Shown: positions 1 to 6,136, counted from the first letter of the stretch. The stretch: 6,733 nucleotides of DNA from Rubritepida sp. (GCA_028291485.1 JAQGHZ010000320.1:1-6733); one strand, 5' to 3'. Notes: generated by a model not told the origin, from the sequence alone. Made by a program: numbers and translations.

Positions 1-816
1 GCCCAGGCGGTGCAGCGCGGCGCTCACGGCGTCCGCGCAGGCCAGCGTCACCAGCCCCGCCCCTGCCCTTCGCGCCGCCCGCGCGGCCAGCAGCGCGGCG
101 CCCATCATCTCGCGGCCGGAGATCACCGTGACATGGCCGCGGCTGTGCTTGTGGGACGCGGCGCCCGGGCGCGGCAGCGTCCAGAGGGCCGGGCCGTTGG
201 CGAAGGTCTGCGGCCGGATCGCCTCCAGCACCGAGGCCGGCAGGCCGATATCCGCCACCACCAGCTCGCCGCAGAGGTCGCGTCCCGGCAGGAGGAGATG
301 CCCGGGCTTGGCACGGAAGAAGGTGACGGTCAGCCCGGCCCGCGGCGCGAAGCCGCGCACTGCGCCCGTCGCACCATCCAGGCCCGAGGGCACGTCCACG
401 GCCACCACGGACCCCCGCGTTCCGCGCAGCGCCTCCGCGGCGGGACCGTCGAAGTCGCGGGCGAGGCCGGCGCCGAACAGCGCGTCCACGACGAGCCCCG
501 CCCGCCCGATCGCGTCCAGCCCCCGCATCGGCCCGTGCCACCGCGCGGCCGCCCACGCCGCGTCGCTGCCCTCGCGGGGCGGGGCGAGCGCCGCCACGGC
601 CACGTCCCAGCCGGCCCGCTCCAGCAGGCGGGCAACCACGTAGCCGTCGCCGCCGTTATTCCCTGGCCCGGCCAGGACCAGGGTCCGGCATGGGCGGAAG
701 CGCTTGCGGATCGCCATCGCCACGGCCCGGCCAGCGGCCTCCATGAGCGCGGGCCCGTTTGCCGCCAGCCGGTCCGCCTCGGCCATCTCCGCGGGCGTCA
801 GGAGTTCGGAAAGCAT
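1..816 (-). CDS. nnrE-nnrD: Bifunctional NAD(P)H-hydrate epimerase / ADP-dependent NAD(P)H-hydrate dehydratase, 3' end cut by window
   Basis: This cytoplasmic metabolite-repair enzyme epimerises damaged NADHX/NADPHX (N-terminal YjeF/NnrE domain) and dehydrates it back to NAD(P)H using ADP (C-terminal NnrD domain). Translating the minus strand from the ATG at 816 gives 272 codons open to the window edge. The N-domain shows GPGNNGGDG (residues 50-58), VDALFGAG (110-117) and DVPSGLD (141-147), all hallmarks of YjeF N-domains. From about residue 218 the NnrD domain begins, with HKHSRGHVTVISG (222-234) and RAGAGLVTL (250-258). Full-length fusions are usually around 480-500 residues, so about half of the gene lies outside. 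The start follows the usual opening LLTPAEMAEAD; no good Shine-Dalgarno sequence precedes it. It is divergent from the sulfite dehydrogenase gene. Family assignment is secure; the start is slightly less so. Confidence 0.93.
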   Translation of the reverse strand, partial: MLSELLTPAEMAEADRLAANGPALMEAAGRAVAMAIRKRFRPCRTLVLAGPGNNGGDGYVVARLLERAGWDVAVAALAPPREGSDAAWAAARWHGPMRGLDAIGRAGLVVDALFGAGLARDFDGPAAEALRGTRGSVVAVDVPSGLDGATGAVRGFAPRAGLTVTFFRAKPGHLLLPGRDLCGELVVADIGLPASVLEAIRPQTFANGPALWTLPRPGAASHKHSRGHVTVISGREMMGAALLAARAARRAGAGLVTLACADAVSAALHRLG

Positions 817-868
817 TGCGAAGTGGGAGTGGGTCTGCGTCATATTGCCGAAGATTTGGGAGGATCAC
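817..868. promoter_or_regulatory. Divergent intergenic spacer, nnrE / sulfite dehydrogenase
   Basis: This 52-bp gap between two divergent start codons should hold the promoter of at least the sulfite dehydrogenase gene, unless its promoter lies inside nnrE. The only AT-rich element is CATATT at 841-846 (AATATG on the other strand), which could serve as a -10-like hexamer. No convincing -35 partner is seen, so this is inferred from gene layout only. Confidence 0.35.
858..864 (+). promoter_or_regulatory. Ribosome binding site of the sulfite dehydrogenase gene
   Basis: GGGAGGA lies 4 bases before the ATG at 869. It decides the start: the reading frame is open further upstream (to about 704), but that extension runs through the divergent nnrE gene and has no comparable ribosome binding site. 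Confidence 0.8.
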
Positions 869-2209
869 ATGACGTCCAGCAAGGGGCCGGGGAAACCCGA
901 GCGCTCGCTCCGCGAGTTGTACCGCGATGATCCCGAGCGCGCCGACGCCCTGGCCTGGGGCCGCCGGGGCACGCTCAAGGGCACGGCGCTGGCGACGATG
1001 GGCGCGACCCTCGGTGCGGCCATCCCCTTCGCCAGCCGCATGCCGGCAGGCACCCTGCCAGAGCTGCTGGCCCGGCCGGCTTCGGCCCAAGGTGTAGGCC
1101 AGGGGACCCCCGCGCCCTTCCGCATGGAAGGCAAGAACGACCTCATCCTCCTCGGCGACCGCCCGCTCGTCGCCGAGACGCCCGAGCACCAGCTCGACGA
1201 GCCGGTGACGAGCTTCCGCAACCACTTCATCCGCAACAACGGCCAGATCCCCGAGCCGGTCGCCGATGCGGATTCCTGGAGCTTCACCATCGACGGCGAA
1301 GTGAACACGCCGCTCATGCTCAAGGTCGGCGAGCTGCGCACGCGCTTCCCGGTCGTGACGATGCAGCTGCAGATGGAATGCGGCGGCAATGGCCGTGGCT
1401 CCTTCGCGCCGGAGACGCGCGGCAATCAGTGGGGCAACGGCGCCATCTCCAACGCCGAATGGACCGGCGTGCGGTTGCGCGACGTGCTGAACGCGGCGGG
1501 CCTCAAGCCCACCGCCATCTACACCGGGCATTTCGGCGCGGACCCGCACCTCTCCGGCGCCACGGACCGCCAGGCCATCAACCGCGGCATGCGCCTCGCC
1601 AAGGCCATGGACGAGGACACGATCCTCGCCTTCCGCATGAACGGCGCGCCGATCCCGCACATCCACGGCGCGCCGCTGCGGATGATCACGCCGGGCTGGC
1701 CGGGCAGCTTCAGCCAGAAATGGCTCACCCGCATCTGGATCCGCGACAGGATGCATGACGGCGCGGGCATGGGCGGCACCAGCTACCGCGTCCCGGTGAA
1801 GCCCATCGTGCCGGGCAGCAGCAACAACGGCGCGGATTTCCGCGAGCTCGAGAGCATGCCGGTGCGGGCCATCCTCTCCTCGCACGCGCATGGCACGCGG
1901 CTGCCGGCGGGCACGCGCAGCCTCGACCTGCGCGGCGCCGCCTGGGCGGGCGACCTCACCGCGAAATCCGTCCATGCCAGCGTCGATTTCGGCGCCACCT
2001 GGGTGGAGATGCAGGTCGCGGCGCCGGCGAACCGCCACGCCTGGCAGCGCTGGCAGGGCAGCGTGGCCCTCCCCTCGGACGGGTATTTCGAGGTCTGGTA
2101 CCGCGCCACCGACAGCGAGGGCCGCATGCAGCCCCACGCCGCCGCCAACTGGAACCCGCAGGGTTATTCGGCCAACCCGATCAGCCGCGCAGCGATCCTG
2201 GTCGGTTGA
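869..2209 (+). CDS. sorA: Tat-exported molybdopterin sulfite dehydrogenase, catalytic subunit (SorA-like)
   Basis: Predicted to oxidise sulfite to sulfate in the periplasm and pass electrons to the cytochrome c encoded next. The 446-residue protein opens with a long N-region, a twin-arginine motif GRRGTLKG (R32-R33), a hydrophobic stretch (about 39-54) and a possible cleavage site after ASA (71-73). The oxidoreductase Mo-cofactor domain follows. C171 in MECGGNGR is the expected Mo-ligating cysteine, R122 in FIRNNG the expected active-site arginine, and WPGSFSQKWL (277-286) is a typical segment. Y306 in TSYRVP is the likely counterpart of the active-site tyrosine. The C-terminal dimerisation domain (about 325-440) has the family pattern AWAGDL then SVDFGATW, and ends near WNPQGYSANP. 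There is no heme motif in this chain, so electron transfer needs the partner. SoxC of the Sox complex is a close relative, but no sox genes adjoin and the small mono-heme partner favours SorAB. N124 stands where animal and plant enzymes have His. Confidence 0.9.
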   Translation: MTSSKGPGKPERSLRELYRDDPERADALAWGRRGTLKGTALATMGATLGAAIPFASRMPAGTLPELLARPASAQGVGQGTPAPFRMEGKNDLILLGDRPLVAETPEHQLDEPVTSFRNHFIRNNGQIPEPVADADSWSFTIDGEVNTPLMLKVGELRTRFPVVTMQLQMECGGNGRGSFAPETRGNQWGNGAISNAEWTGVRLRDVLNAAGLKPTAIYTGHFGADPHLSGATDRQAINRGMRLAKAMDEDTILAFRMNGAPIPHIHGAPLRMITPGWPGSFSQKWLTRIWIRDRMHDGAGMGGTSYRVPVKPIVPGSSNNGADFRELESMPVRAILSSHAHGTRLPAGTRSLDLRGAAWAGDLTAKSVHASVDFGATWVEMQVAAPANRHAWQRWQGSVALPSDGYFEVWYRATDSEGRMQPHAAANWNPQGYSANPISRAAILVG

Positions 2210-2544
2210 TGCGGGCTGTGCTTCTGGCCCTCGCCCTGGCCCTCCCCCTGGCCGGCGGCGTGGCTCTCGCTCAAACCGCACCCGAGCCAGAGGAGCCCTC
2301 CATCCTGCCCGCCGGCGACGGGCAGGAGGAGACCTTCTACGCCTGCACCGCCTGCCACAGCACCTCGATCATCCGCCGCAGCGCCTTCAACCGCGAGCAA
2401 TGGGACGGGCTCATGGACTGGATGGTCGAGAAGCAGGGCATGAACCCGCTGGAGCCCGCCGCTCGCCGGCAGATCGTGGACTACCTCGCGCAGCACTTCG
2501 GCCCGCGCCCCGCCGCGCGCGGCCGAAACCCGTTCCGGGAGTGA
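2209..2544 (+). CDS. sorB: Small mono-heme cytochrome c, likely electron-accepting subunit of the sulfite dehydrogenase (SorB-like)
   Basis: A 111-residue exported cytochrome c expected to take electrons from the molybdenum subunit and relay them to the respiratory chain. A Sec signal peptide of Leu/Ala-rich residues (3-18) ends at ALA-Q (cleavage after residue 21). One heme c site, CTACH (C46, C49, H50), is present. M78 in EKQGMNP is the likely distal heme ligand, with M72 as an alternative. The layout (heme site, then a Trp-Met-Val-Glu segment, then IVDYLAQHF near the end) matches small partner cytochromes of SorA-type enzymes. The ATG overlaps the upstream TGA by one base (TGATG), and no clear Shine-Dalgarno precedes it, so translational coupling is likely. 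The stretch coding the signal peptide is a low-complexity run of CCCTGG-like units. Confidence 0.85.
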   Translation: MRAVLLALALALPLAGGVALAQTAPEPEEPSILPAGDGQEETFYACTACHSTSIIRRSAFNREQWDGLMDWMVEKQGMNPLEPAARRQIVDYLAQHFGPRPAARGRNPFRE

Positions 2545-2551
2545 GGCGCCC

Positions 2552-3181
2552 GTGACGCTCACCATCGCCTGTCTCCACACGGCCGAGAGCAACGCGCCGC
2601 TCTTCGATTCGGTCGCCGCCGCGCTACCCGGCGGCGCGCTGCGCCTGACCCACAAGGTCCGCGCCGATCTGCTGCGCGAGCCGACGCCGGAGGTGCTTGC
2701 CGAGGCCGCCGCGCTGCTGCGCGATCTCGCCTGGCATGCCGATGCGGTGCTGCTCACCTGCTCCACCATCGGCGCCGCGGCCGAGCGCGCGCAGGACGCG
2801 CCGAAGCCCGTGATCCGCGCCGACGGGGCGCTGGCCGAGGCCGCGACGCGGGCGGGCGGCACCGTCCATGTGCTCTACGCCGCGCCGACCACGCGCGAGC
2901 CCACGCGGCGCCTCTTCGAGGCGGCCGCCAAGGCCCATGGCGCCAAGCTCGTCATGCACATGGTCCATGGCGCCTGGGGGCTTTTCCAGGCGGGCGAGAC
3001 GCGCGCCTATCTCGGCCGGATCGCCGCGGCGGCCGAAGGGCTGGAGGGCCGTGTCGTGCTGGCCCAGGCCTCGATGGCGGCGGCCGCGGGCCTCATGCCG
3101 GGCCATCCGCCGCTGACCGTCCCGGGCATCGGCGTGATGGCCGCCGCAAGAGCCGCCGTACAGGCCCGAAAAGCAGGCTAA
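2552..3181 (+). CDS. Asp/Glu racemase-superfamily protein lacking the second catalytic cysteine
   Basis: A 209-residue cytoplasmic protein resembling the aspartate/glutamate/hydantoin racemase superfamily. It opens IACLHTAESN and has C70 in LLTCSTIG, the position of the first catalytic cysteine. A second half follows: VHVLYAAPTTREPT (about 105-118), then VHGAWGLFQAG, then LAQASMA (170-176). True two-base racemases carry a second cysteine near this last motif, but here it is Ala173-Ser174. The protein is therefore probably not a standard racemase; it may be a one-cysteine lyase or isomerase (as in the arylmalonate decarboxylase and maleate isomerase branches) or something uncharacterised. The GTG start lies 7 bases after the cytochrome stop, with GGGAG (2537-2541) upstream, so it is probably cotranscribed with the sulfite dehydrogenase genes. 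The substrate cannot be told from the sequence. Confidence 0.78.
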   Translation: MTLTIACLHTAESNAPLFDSVAAALPGGALRLTHKVRADLLREPTPEVLAEAAALLRDLAWHADAVLLTCSTIGAAAERAQDAPKPVIRADGALAEAATRAGGTVHVLYAAPTTREPTRRLFEAAAKAHGAKLVMHMVHGAWGLFQAGETRAYLGRIAAAAEGLEGRVVLAQASMAAAAGLMPGHPPLTVPGIGVMAAARAAVQARKAG

Positions 3182-3201
3182 GCTCCGGTCTCACGAATCG
3201 C

Positions 3202-3206
3202 AGGAG
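3202..3206 (+). promoter_or_regulatory. Ribosome binding site supporting a TTG start for the ParA-like gene
   Basis: AGGAG lies 8 bases before the TTG at 3215. The first residues from this TTG (AVIIAVAQQKGGAGKST) place the Walker A motif at the usual distance from the N-terminus, so the rare start codon is well supported. Confidence 0.75.
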
Positions 3207-3214
3207 TTCCTGCC

Positions 3215-3841
3215 TTGGCCGTCATCATCGCCGTTGCACAGCAGAAGGGCGGCGCGGGAAAATCCACCCTCGCCGCCAACCTCGCCGTCGCCCTCGGGGC
3301 AGACGGCAAGAAGGTCGTGCTGCTCGACACCGACCCGCAGCAGAGCCTGGCGCGGTGGTACGGGCTGCGCGCCGAGGGCACCGCCCCCCTCACCTTCGAA
3401 TCCCCCTCCGGCTGGCGCCTGACCGGGGCGATCGACCGGCACCGCAGGGCCGCCGACTACGTCGTGCTCGACATGCCGCCCCATTCCGACACCGATGCCC
3501 GCATCGCCATCCGCGCGGCGGATCTCGTGCTGATCCCCTTGCAGCCCTCGCTGCCCGATCTCTGGGCCGCCGAGGCCACCATCAAGCTCGCGGAGGACGA
3601 GAAGAAGCCCTACCGCATCGTGCTGAACCGGATGCCGCCCACCGGCCGCCTGCGCGACGTGGTGACGGCGGAGCTCGCCCGCCGCAAGGCCCCGGTGATG
3701 AAGGAGACGCTGGGCAACCGCTCCGCCTTCGCGACGGCCTTCGCGCTGGGCCTCGGCGTCACCGAGAGCAGCCCGCGCAGCACCGCGGCCGCGGAGGTGC
3801 AGGCCCTCGCCTCTTCCCTCCGCAAGCTGAAGGCCCAATAA
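3215..3841 (+). CDS. Orphan ParA/ParF-like partition ATPase
   Basis: A 208-residue P-loop ATPase of the ParA/MinD superfamily. The deviant Walker A motif KGGAGKST (11-18) includes signature lysine K11, the A-prime motif is LLDTDPQQS (36-44) and the Walker B region is VVLDMPP (83-89). It has no N-terminal helix-turn-helix, so it belongs with the short type Ib/ParF-like ATPases. Those bind the nucleoid or polymerise on ATP and position plasmids, chemoreceptor clusters or other cargo. No ParB, ParG-like DNA-binding protein or parS-like repeat array is seen in this window. The following gene is an acetyltransferase. The TTG start, 33 bases after the preceding stop, permits cotranscription with it. 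Whether it segregates DNA or positions a protein complex cannot be decided from the sequence. Confidence 0.88.
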   Translation: MAVIIAVAQQKGGAGKSTLAANLAVALGADGKKVVLLDTDPQQSLARWYGLRAEGTAPLTFESPSGWRLTGAIDRHRRAADYVVLDMPPHSDTDARIAIRAADLVLIPLQPSLPDLWAAEATIKLAEDEKKPYRIVLNRMPPTGRLRDVVTAELARRKAPVMKETLGNRSAFATAFALGLGVTESSPRSTAAAEVQALASSLRKLKAQ

Positions 3842-3864
3842 CACCTGCATGATTTTTTCCATCC

Positions 3865-3869
3865 GGAGG
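3865..3869 (+). promoter_or_regulatory. Ribosome binding site of the GNAT gene
   Basis: GGAGG lies 8 bases before the GTG at 3878, a near-ideal spacing that supports this non-ATG start. Confidence 0.75.
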
Positions 3870-3877
3870 CGCGTCGC

Positions 3878-4309
3878 GTGACGGAAGCCCCCAAGCTCAC
3901 CATCAGCGACGACGACTATCCCGAGCTGGAGGCCGTGGCGGCCATCCAACGCGGCCTGCACTCCTACAACCAGGAGCGCGGCGGCCCCTACGACCGCGAG
4001 CCGGTCACGGTGCTGGCGCGCGACGAGGACGAGGCGGTGAAGGGCGGCCTGCTGGGCATGACCTACTGGAACTGGCTGTTCATCGACTGGCTGTGGCTCT
4101 CGCCCGGCGTGCGCGGAAAGGGCCTCGGCGGCGAGCTCCTGGCCCGCGCGGAGACCGTGGCGCGGAACCGGCGATGCACGGACGCCTATACCGACACCTT
4201 CAGCTTCCACGCCCCGAACTTCTGGCAGCGGCACGGCTGGGTCGAGGCGGGTCGGCTGGACGGGATGCCGCCGGGGCATTCGCGGATCTGGTACCGGAAG
4301 AAGCTTTAG
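3878..4309 (+). CDS. GNAT-family N-acetyltransferase
   Basis: A 143-residue cytoplasmic acyl-CoA-dependent acetyltransferase. The acetyl-CoA binding motif A is the strand FIDWLWLSP followed by VRGKGLGGELL (78-88), in which RGKGLG (79-84) is the pyrophosphate-binding loop. Motif B is SFHAPNFWQRHGW (109-121), the usual segment for the C-terminal half of the fold. The end, PPGHSRIWYRKKL, resembles small GNATs that have a conserved PxGH near the C-terminus. The acceptor may be a small molecule or a protein; nothing in the sequence settles it. The gene lies 36 bases after the ParA-like gene on the same strand. That gap holds a run of six T (3853-3858) but no good hairpin. Its TAG stop overlaps the stop of the opposing cupin gene. 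Confidence 0.87.
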   Translation: MTEAPKLTISDDDYPELEAVAAIQRGLHSYNQERGGPYDREPVTVLARDEDEAVKGGLLGMTYWNWLFIDWLWLSPGVRGKGLGGELLARAETVARNRRCTDAYTDTFSFHAPNFWQRHGWVEAGRLDGMPPGHSRIWYRKKL

Positions 4310-4683
4310 GTTTCCGCGGCCCGGGTTTCAGCCATTCTGGGCGGCATGTGGACGGCCAGCCACAGCGTTTCCCCCGCCGGATCCGTCCAGGCGACGCGGT
4401 GACGGCAGAAGGCGGGCAGGATGGCGTAGTCCCCGGCCTCGAGGCGGCGCTCGCCGCCATCCTCGAAGGCCAGCATGGCGGCTCCGGAGACCACCAGCAC
4501 GAATTCGTCCCAGCCCTGCTCGTACCAGGAGCCCGGCGGAGTCGAGGCCCCGTGCGAGAGGATCCGCTCGACCCGGGCGCCACAGGGTGCGGCCAGCAGC
4601 TTCCGGAAGCATTCCTCTCCCGGAGCGGGACGCGGGCCGCCCTCCGACAGGCGGCCAAAAATGGGAGGCTCGCTGGAAACCAT
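4306..4683 (-). CDS. Small single-domain cupin protein
   Basis: A 125-residue cupin that may bind a metal or small ligand, or act as an accessory enzyme for the catabolic genes upstream. Cupin motif 1 is atypical: PPGSWYEQGWDEFVLVVSG (49-67) keeps Glu/Asp residues (E55, D59, E60) but lacks the usual His-X-His. Motif 2, GDYAILPAFCRHRVAW (84-99), retains G84, P90 and H95. Metal binding, if any, would therefore be non-canonical. The ATG at 4683 is chosen because AGGGAG (4693-4698) sits 9 bases upstream; the frame also allows a GTG at 4701, but that has no ribosome binding site. It lies 47 bases downstream of the monooxygenase gene on the same strand, so cotranscription is likely. A hairpin partly covers its ribosome binding site. 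Confidence 0.85.
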   Translation of the reverse strand: MVSSEPPIFGRLSEGGPRPAPGEECFRKLLAAPCGARVERILSHGASTPPGSWYEQGWDEFVLVVSGAAMLAFEDGGERRLEAGDYAILPAFCRHRVAWTDPAGETLWLAVHMPPRMAETRAAET

Positions 4684-4687
4684 TCTC

Positions 4688-4726
4688 GCCGTCTCCCTCA
4701 CGCACCGACCATCCCGGCGAGACGGC
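4688..4726 (-). promoter_or_regulatory. Hairpin overlapping the cupin ribosome binding site
   Basis: A perfect 8-bp inverted repeat (GCCGTCTC at 4688-4695, GAGACGGC at 4719-4726 on the plus strand) encloses a 23-base loop. In the minus-strand mRNA the 3' arm takes in the last three bases of the AGGGAG ribosome binding site (4693-4698) and ends four bases before the ATG. The loop carries GATGGTCGGTG (4703-4713), which also occurs, inverted, before the monooxygenase gene. The hairpin could lower cupin translation. There is no T-run, so it is not an obvious terminator. Confidence 0.5.
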
Positions 4727-4730
4727 CGCC

Positions 4731-6041
4731 TCAGCCCGCGTCGAGCAGGTTCTCCCGCAGCGTCTTCCCCGCATATTCGCGCCGGAACACGCCGCGCCGC
4801 TGGAGTTCCGGCACCACCATCCGGCCGACATCCTCATAGGTGATCGGGAAGGTGGTCGGCGGGATCACGAAGCCGTCGCAGGCGCCGGAGCGGAACCAGT
4901 CCTCCATCACGTCGGCGATCATCTCCGGCGTGCCGGCGAGCTGGCCGCGCGCCTTGCGGGCCGCCTCGGCATAGCTGATGCCCTGCGCCGCCGCGGTCTG
5001 GCGCATGCGGTCGCGCGAGCCCTGCGAGCCGCTGGCGCCGGCGCGCCTGTCGGCTTCCTCCGGGCTCGGCACATCGCTGAGGTCCACGCCCAGCAGGCCG
5101 GAATTGGACGCCATCACCAGCTCCGGATCGACCAGCGATTCCACGAAGGCGGCCTTCTCCTTCGCGATGGATTCCGTCTCGCCCACCACGACCGACAGCG
5201 TGGGCAGGATGGCGACGTCCGCCCGCGAGCGGCCGTACCGCGCGAGCCGCCGCTCCATGTCCGCGCAGAACTCGATGCCGGCCTCCTTGGTGGCGACCGT
5301 GCAGAAGATCATCTCCGCCCAGCGCGCCGCGACGTCACGCCCGCGCGGCGACGAGCCGGCCTGCAGGATCACCGGACGCCCCTGTGGGCTGCGCGGGATG
5401 GAGAGCGGCCCGCGCGTCTTCACATGGGGGCCGACATAGTCGACGTAGCGGATCTTGTTCGCATCGGCGAAAACGCCGCTCTCGCGATCGAGCACCAGCG
5501 CGTCCTCGTCCCAGCCGTCCCAGAGGGCGCAGCAGGCGGCCAGAACGTCCTCGGCCCGGTCGTAGCGGCGGTCCTTGTCCGGCAGGCGGTCCATCCCGAA
5601 ATTCCGCGCCTCCGCATCGTAGGAGGAGGTCACGACGTTCCAGGCCACGCGCCCCTTGCTGATCAGGTCCAGCGAGCCGAGGCTGCGGGCGAGCTGGTAG
5701 GGCTCGTAGAAGGTGGTCGAGAGCGTGGCTCCGAGGCCCAGATGCGTCGTCACGCGCGCCATCAGCGGCAGCACGATCATGGGGTCTATCAGGCTCGCCT
5801 GGCCGCCGCGGCCGATATAGTCGGCGAAGCTCTTGCGATACACGTCGGGGATGCCGAGCCCGTCGGCGAAGAAGCCGCAATCGAAGCGCGCGGCCTCCAG
5901 CAGCCGGGCCAGGTTCTCCCAGCGCGAGGGCTCCCAGATGTCGTCGAGCGGCGCGGCGGGGTGGCGCCAGCCACTGGCGAAACTCGCGGTGGGGCCCGTC
6001 TTCAGATAGGCCACCAGATGCATCTTGCCCGAACGGCTCAC
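4731..6041 (-). CDS. FMN-dependent monooxygenase of the NtaA/SnaA/DszA family (bacterial luciferase-like)
   Basis: A 436-residue flavin-dependent monooxygenase using reduced FMN from a separate reductase, with O2, to attack an organic substrate. Known relatives cleave C-N bonds (nitrilotriacetate, EDTA) or sulfones (DszA). Family signatures are clear: WRHP (25-28), FFADG (57-61), the FMN-site strand LGATLSTTFYEPYQLARS (103-120), SLDLISKGRVAWNVVTS (123-139), and QAGSSPRG (227-234) followed by AEMIF (242-246). Length is normal for the family. The GTG at 6041 is preferred because GAGGAG (6051-6056) is 9 bases upstream; the GTG at 6047 would be only 3 bases away. No flavin reductase is present in the window. 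The gene sits between an amidohydrolase and a cupin on the same strand, which suggests a multi-step degradation of an unidentified compound. A long structured leader precedes it. Confidence 0.92.
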   Translation of the reverse strand: MSRSGKMHLVAYLKTGPTASFASGWRHPAAPLDDIWEPSRWENLARLLEAARFDCGFFADGLGIPDVYRKSFADYIGRGGQASLIDPMIVLPLMARVTTHLGLGATLSTTFYEPYQLARSLGSLDLISKGRVAWNVVTSSYDAEARNFGMDRLPDKDRRYDRAEDVLAACCALWDGWDEDALVLDRESGVFADANKIRYVDYVGPHVKTRGPLSIPRSPQGRPVILQAGSSPRGRDVAARWAEMIFCTVATKEAGIEFCADMERRLARYGRSRADVAILPTLSVVVGETESIAKEKAAFVESLVDPELVMASNSGLLGVDLSDVPSPEEADRRAGASGSQGSRDRMRQTAAAQGISYAEAARKARGQLAGTPEMIADVMEDWFRSGACDGFVIPPTTFPITYEDVGRMVVPELQRRGVFRREYAGKTLRENLLDAG

Positions 6042-6050
6042 GCGCACTGT

Positions 6051-6056
6051 CTCCTC
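6051..6056 (-). promoter_or_regulatory. Ribosome binding site of the monooxygenase gene
   Basis: Minus-strand GAGGAG lies 9 bases before the GTG at 6041 and 3 bases before the alternative GTG at 6047, favouring the inner start. It directly abuts a weak hairpin (6056-6081). Confidence 0.75.
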
Positions 6057-6081
6057 AGGCCCGGCGATGGTCGGTGGCCCG
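6056..6081 (-). promoter_or_regulatory. Short hairpin abutting the monooxygenase ribosome binding site
   Basis: In minus-strand RNA CGGGCC (6081-6076) can pair with GGCCUG (6061-6056), six pairs with one G-U, leaving a 14-base loop. The loop shows ACCGACCAUC, complementary to the loop of the hairpin before the cupin gene. Weak on its own, and noted for its position and the shared motif. Confidence 0.3.
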
Positions 6082-6087
6082 CGCTGT

Positions 6088-6136
6088 CTGACCTACCACC
6101 GCATCCCCCGGCGGTCAGGACGGGCACCGGGGAATG
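6088..6136 (-). ncRNA. Leader hairpin P2 with possible pseudoknot
   Basis: On the minus strand CAUUCCCCGG (6136-6127) pairs with CCGGGGGAUG (6111-6102), ten pairs with one G-U, closing a 15-base loop. On the plus strand that G-U position is an A-C mismatch, so the fold suits minus-strand RNA. The loop contains CUGACC (6118-6113), complementary to GGUCAG (6093-6088) just downstream, which would make an H-type pseudoknot. It matches no riboswitch consensus that I can recall. Confidence 0.42.

Noticed and set aside
10..930. 306-codon plus-strand frame over nnrE
   Set aside because: Arg/Pro-rich shadow; the minus strand reads a clear NnrE-NnrD protein.
2223..2255. CCCTGG-like short repeats as a functional repeat element
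   Set aside because: They are explained by the Leu/Ala-rich signal peptide of the cytochrome subunit in a high-GC codon usage.
656..2281. 541-codon open frame on the minus strand antisense to the sulfite dehydrogenase
   Set aside because: Its translation is Arg/Ala/Gly/His-rich with no family motif, while the plus strand carries an intact recognised enzyme. Long antisense frames are common in such GC-rich DNA.
869..2544. Assignment as SoxCD of the Sox thiosulfate-oxidising complex
   Set aside because: SoxD is a larger, usually di-heme cytochrome and sox genes adjoin in true clusters; here the partner is about 11 kDa with one CxxCH.
3843..3858. Terminator between the ParA-like and GNAT genes (T6 run at 3853-3858)
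   Set aside because: The only upstream pairing is TGCAGG (about 3799) with CCTGCA (3843-3848), separated by roughly 40 bases and not adjoining the T-run. Too weak for an intrinsic terminator.
3191..4279. 362-codon minus-strand frame across the ParA-like and GNAT genes
   Set aside because: Low-complexity composition and no motif; it is the shadow of two well-supported plus-strand genes.
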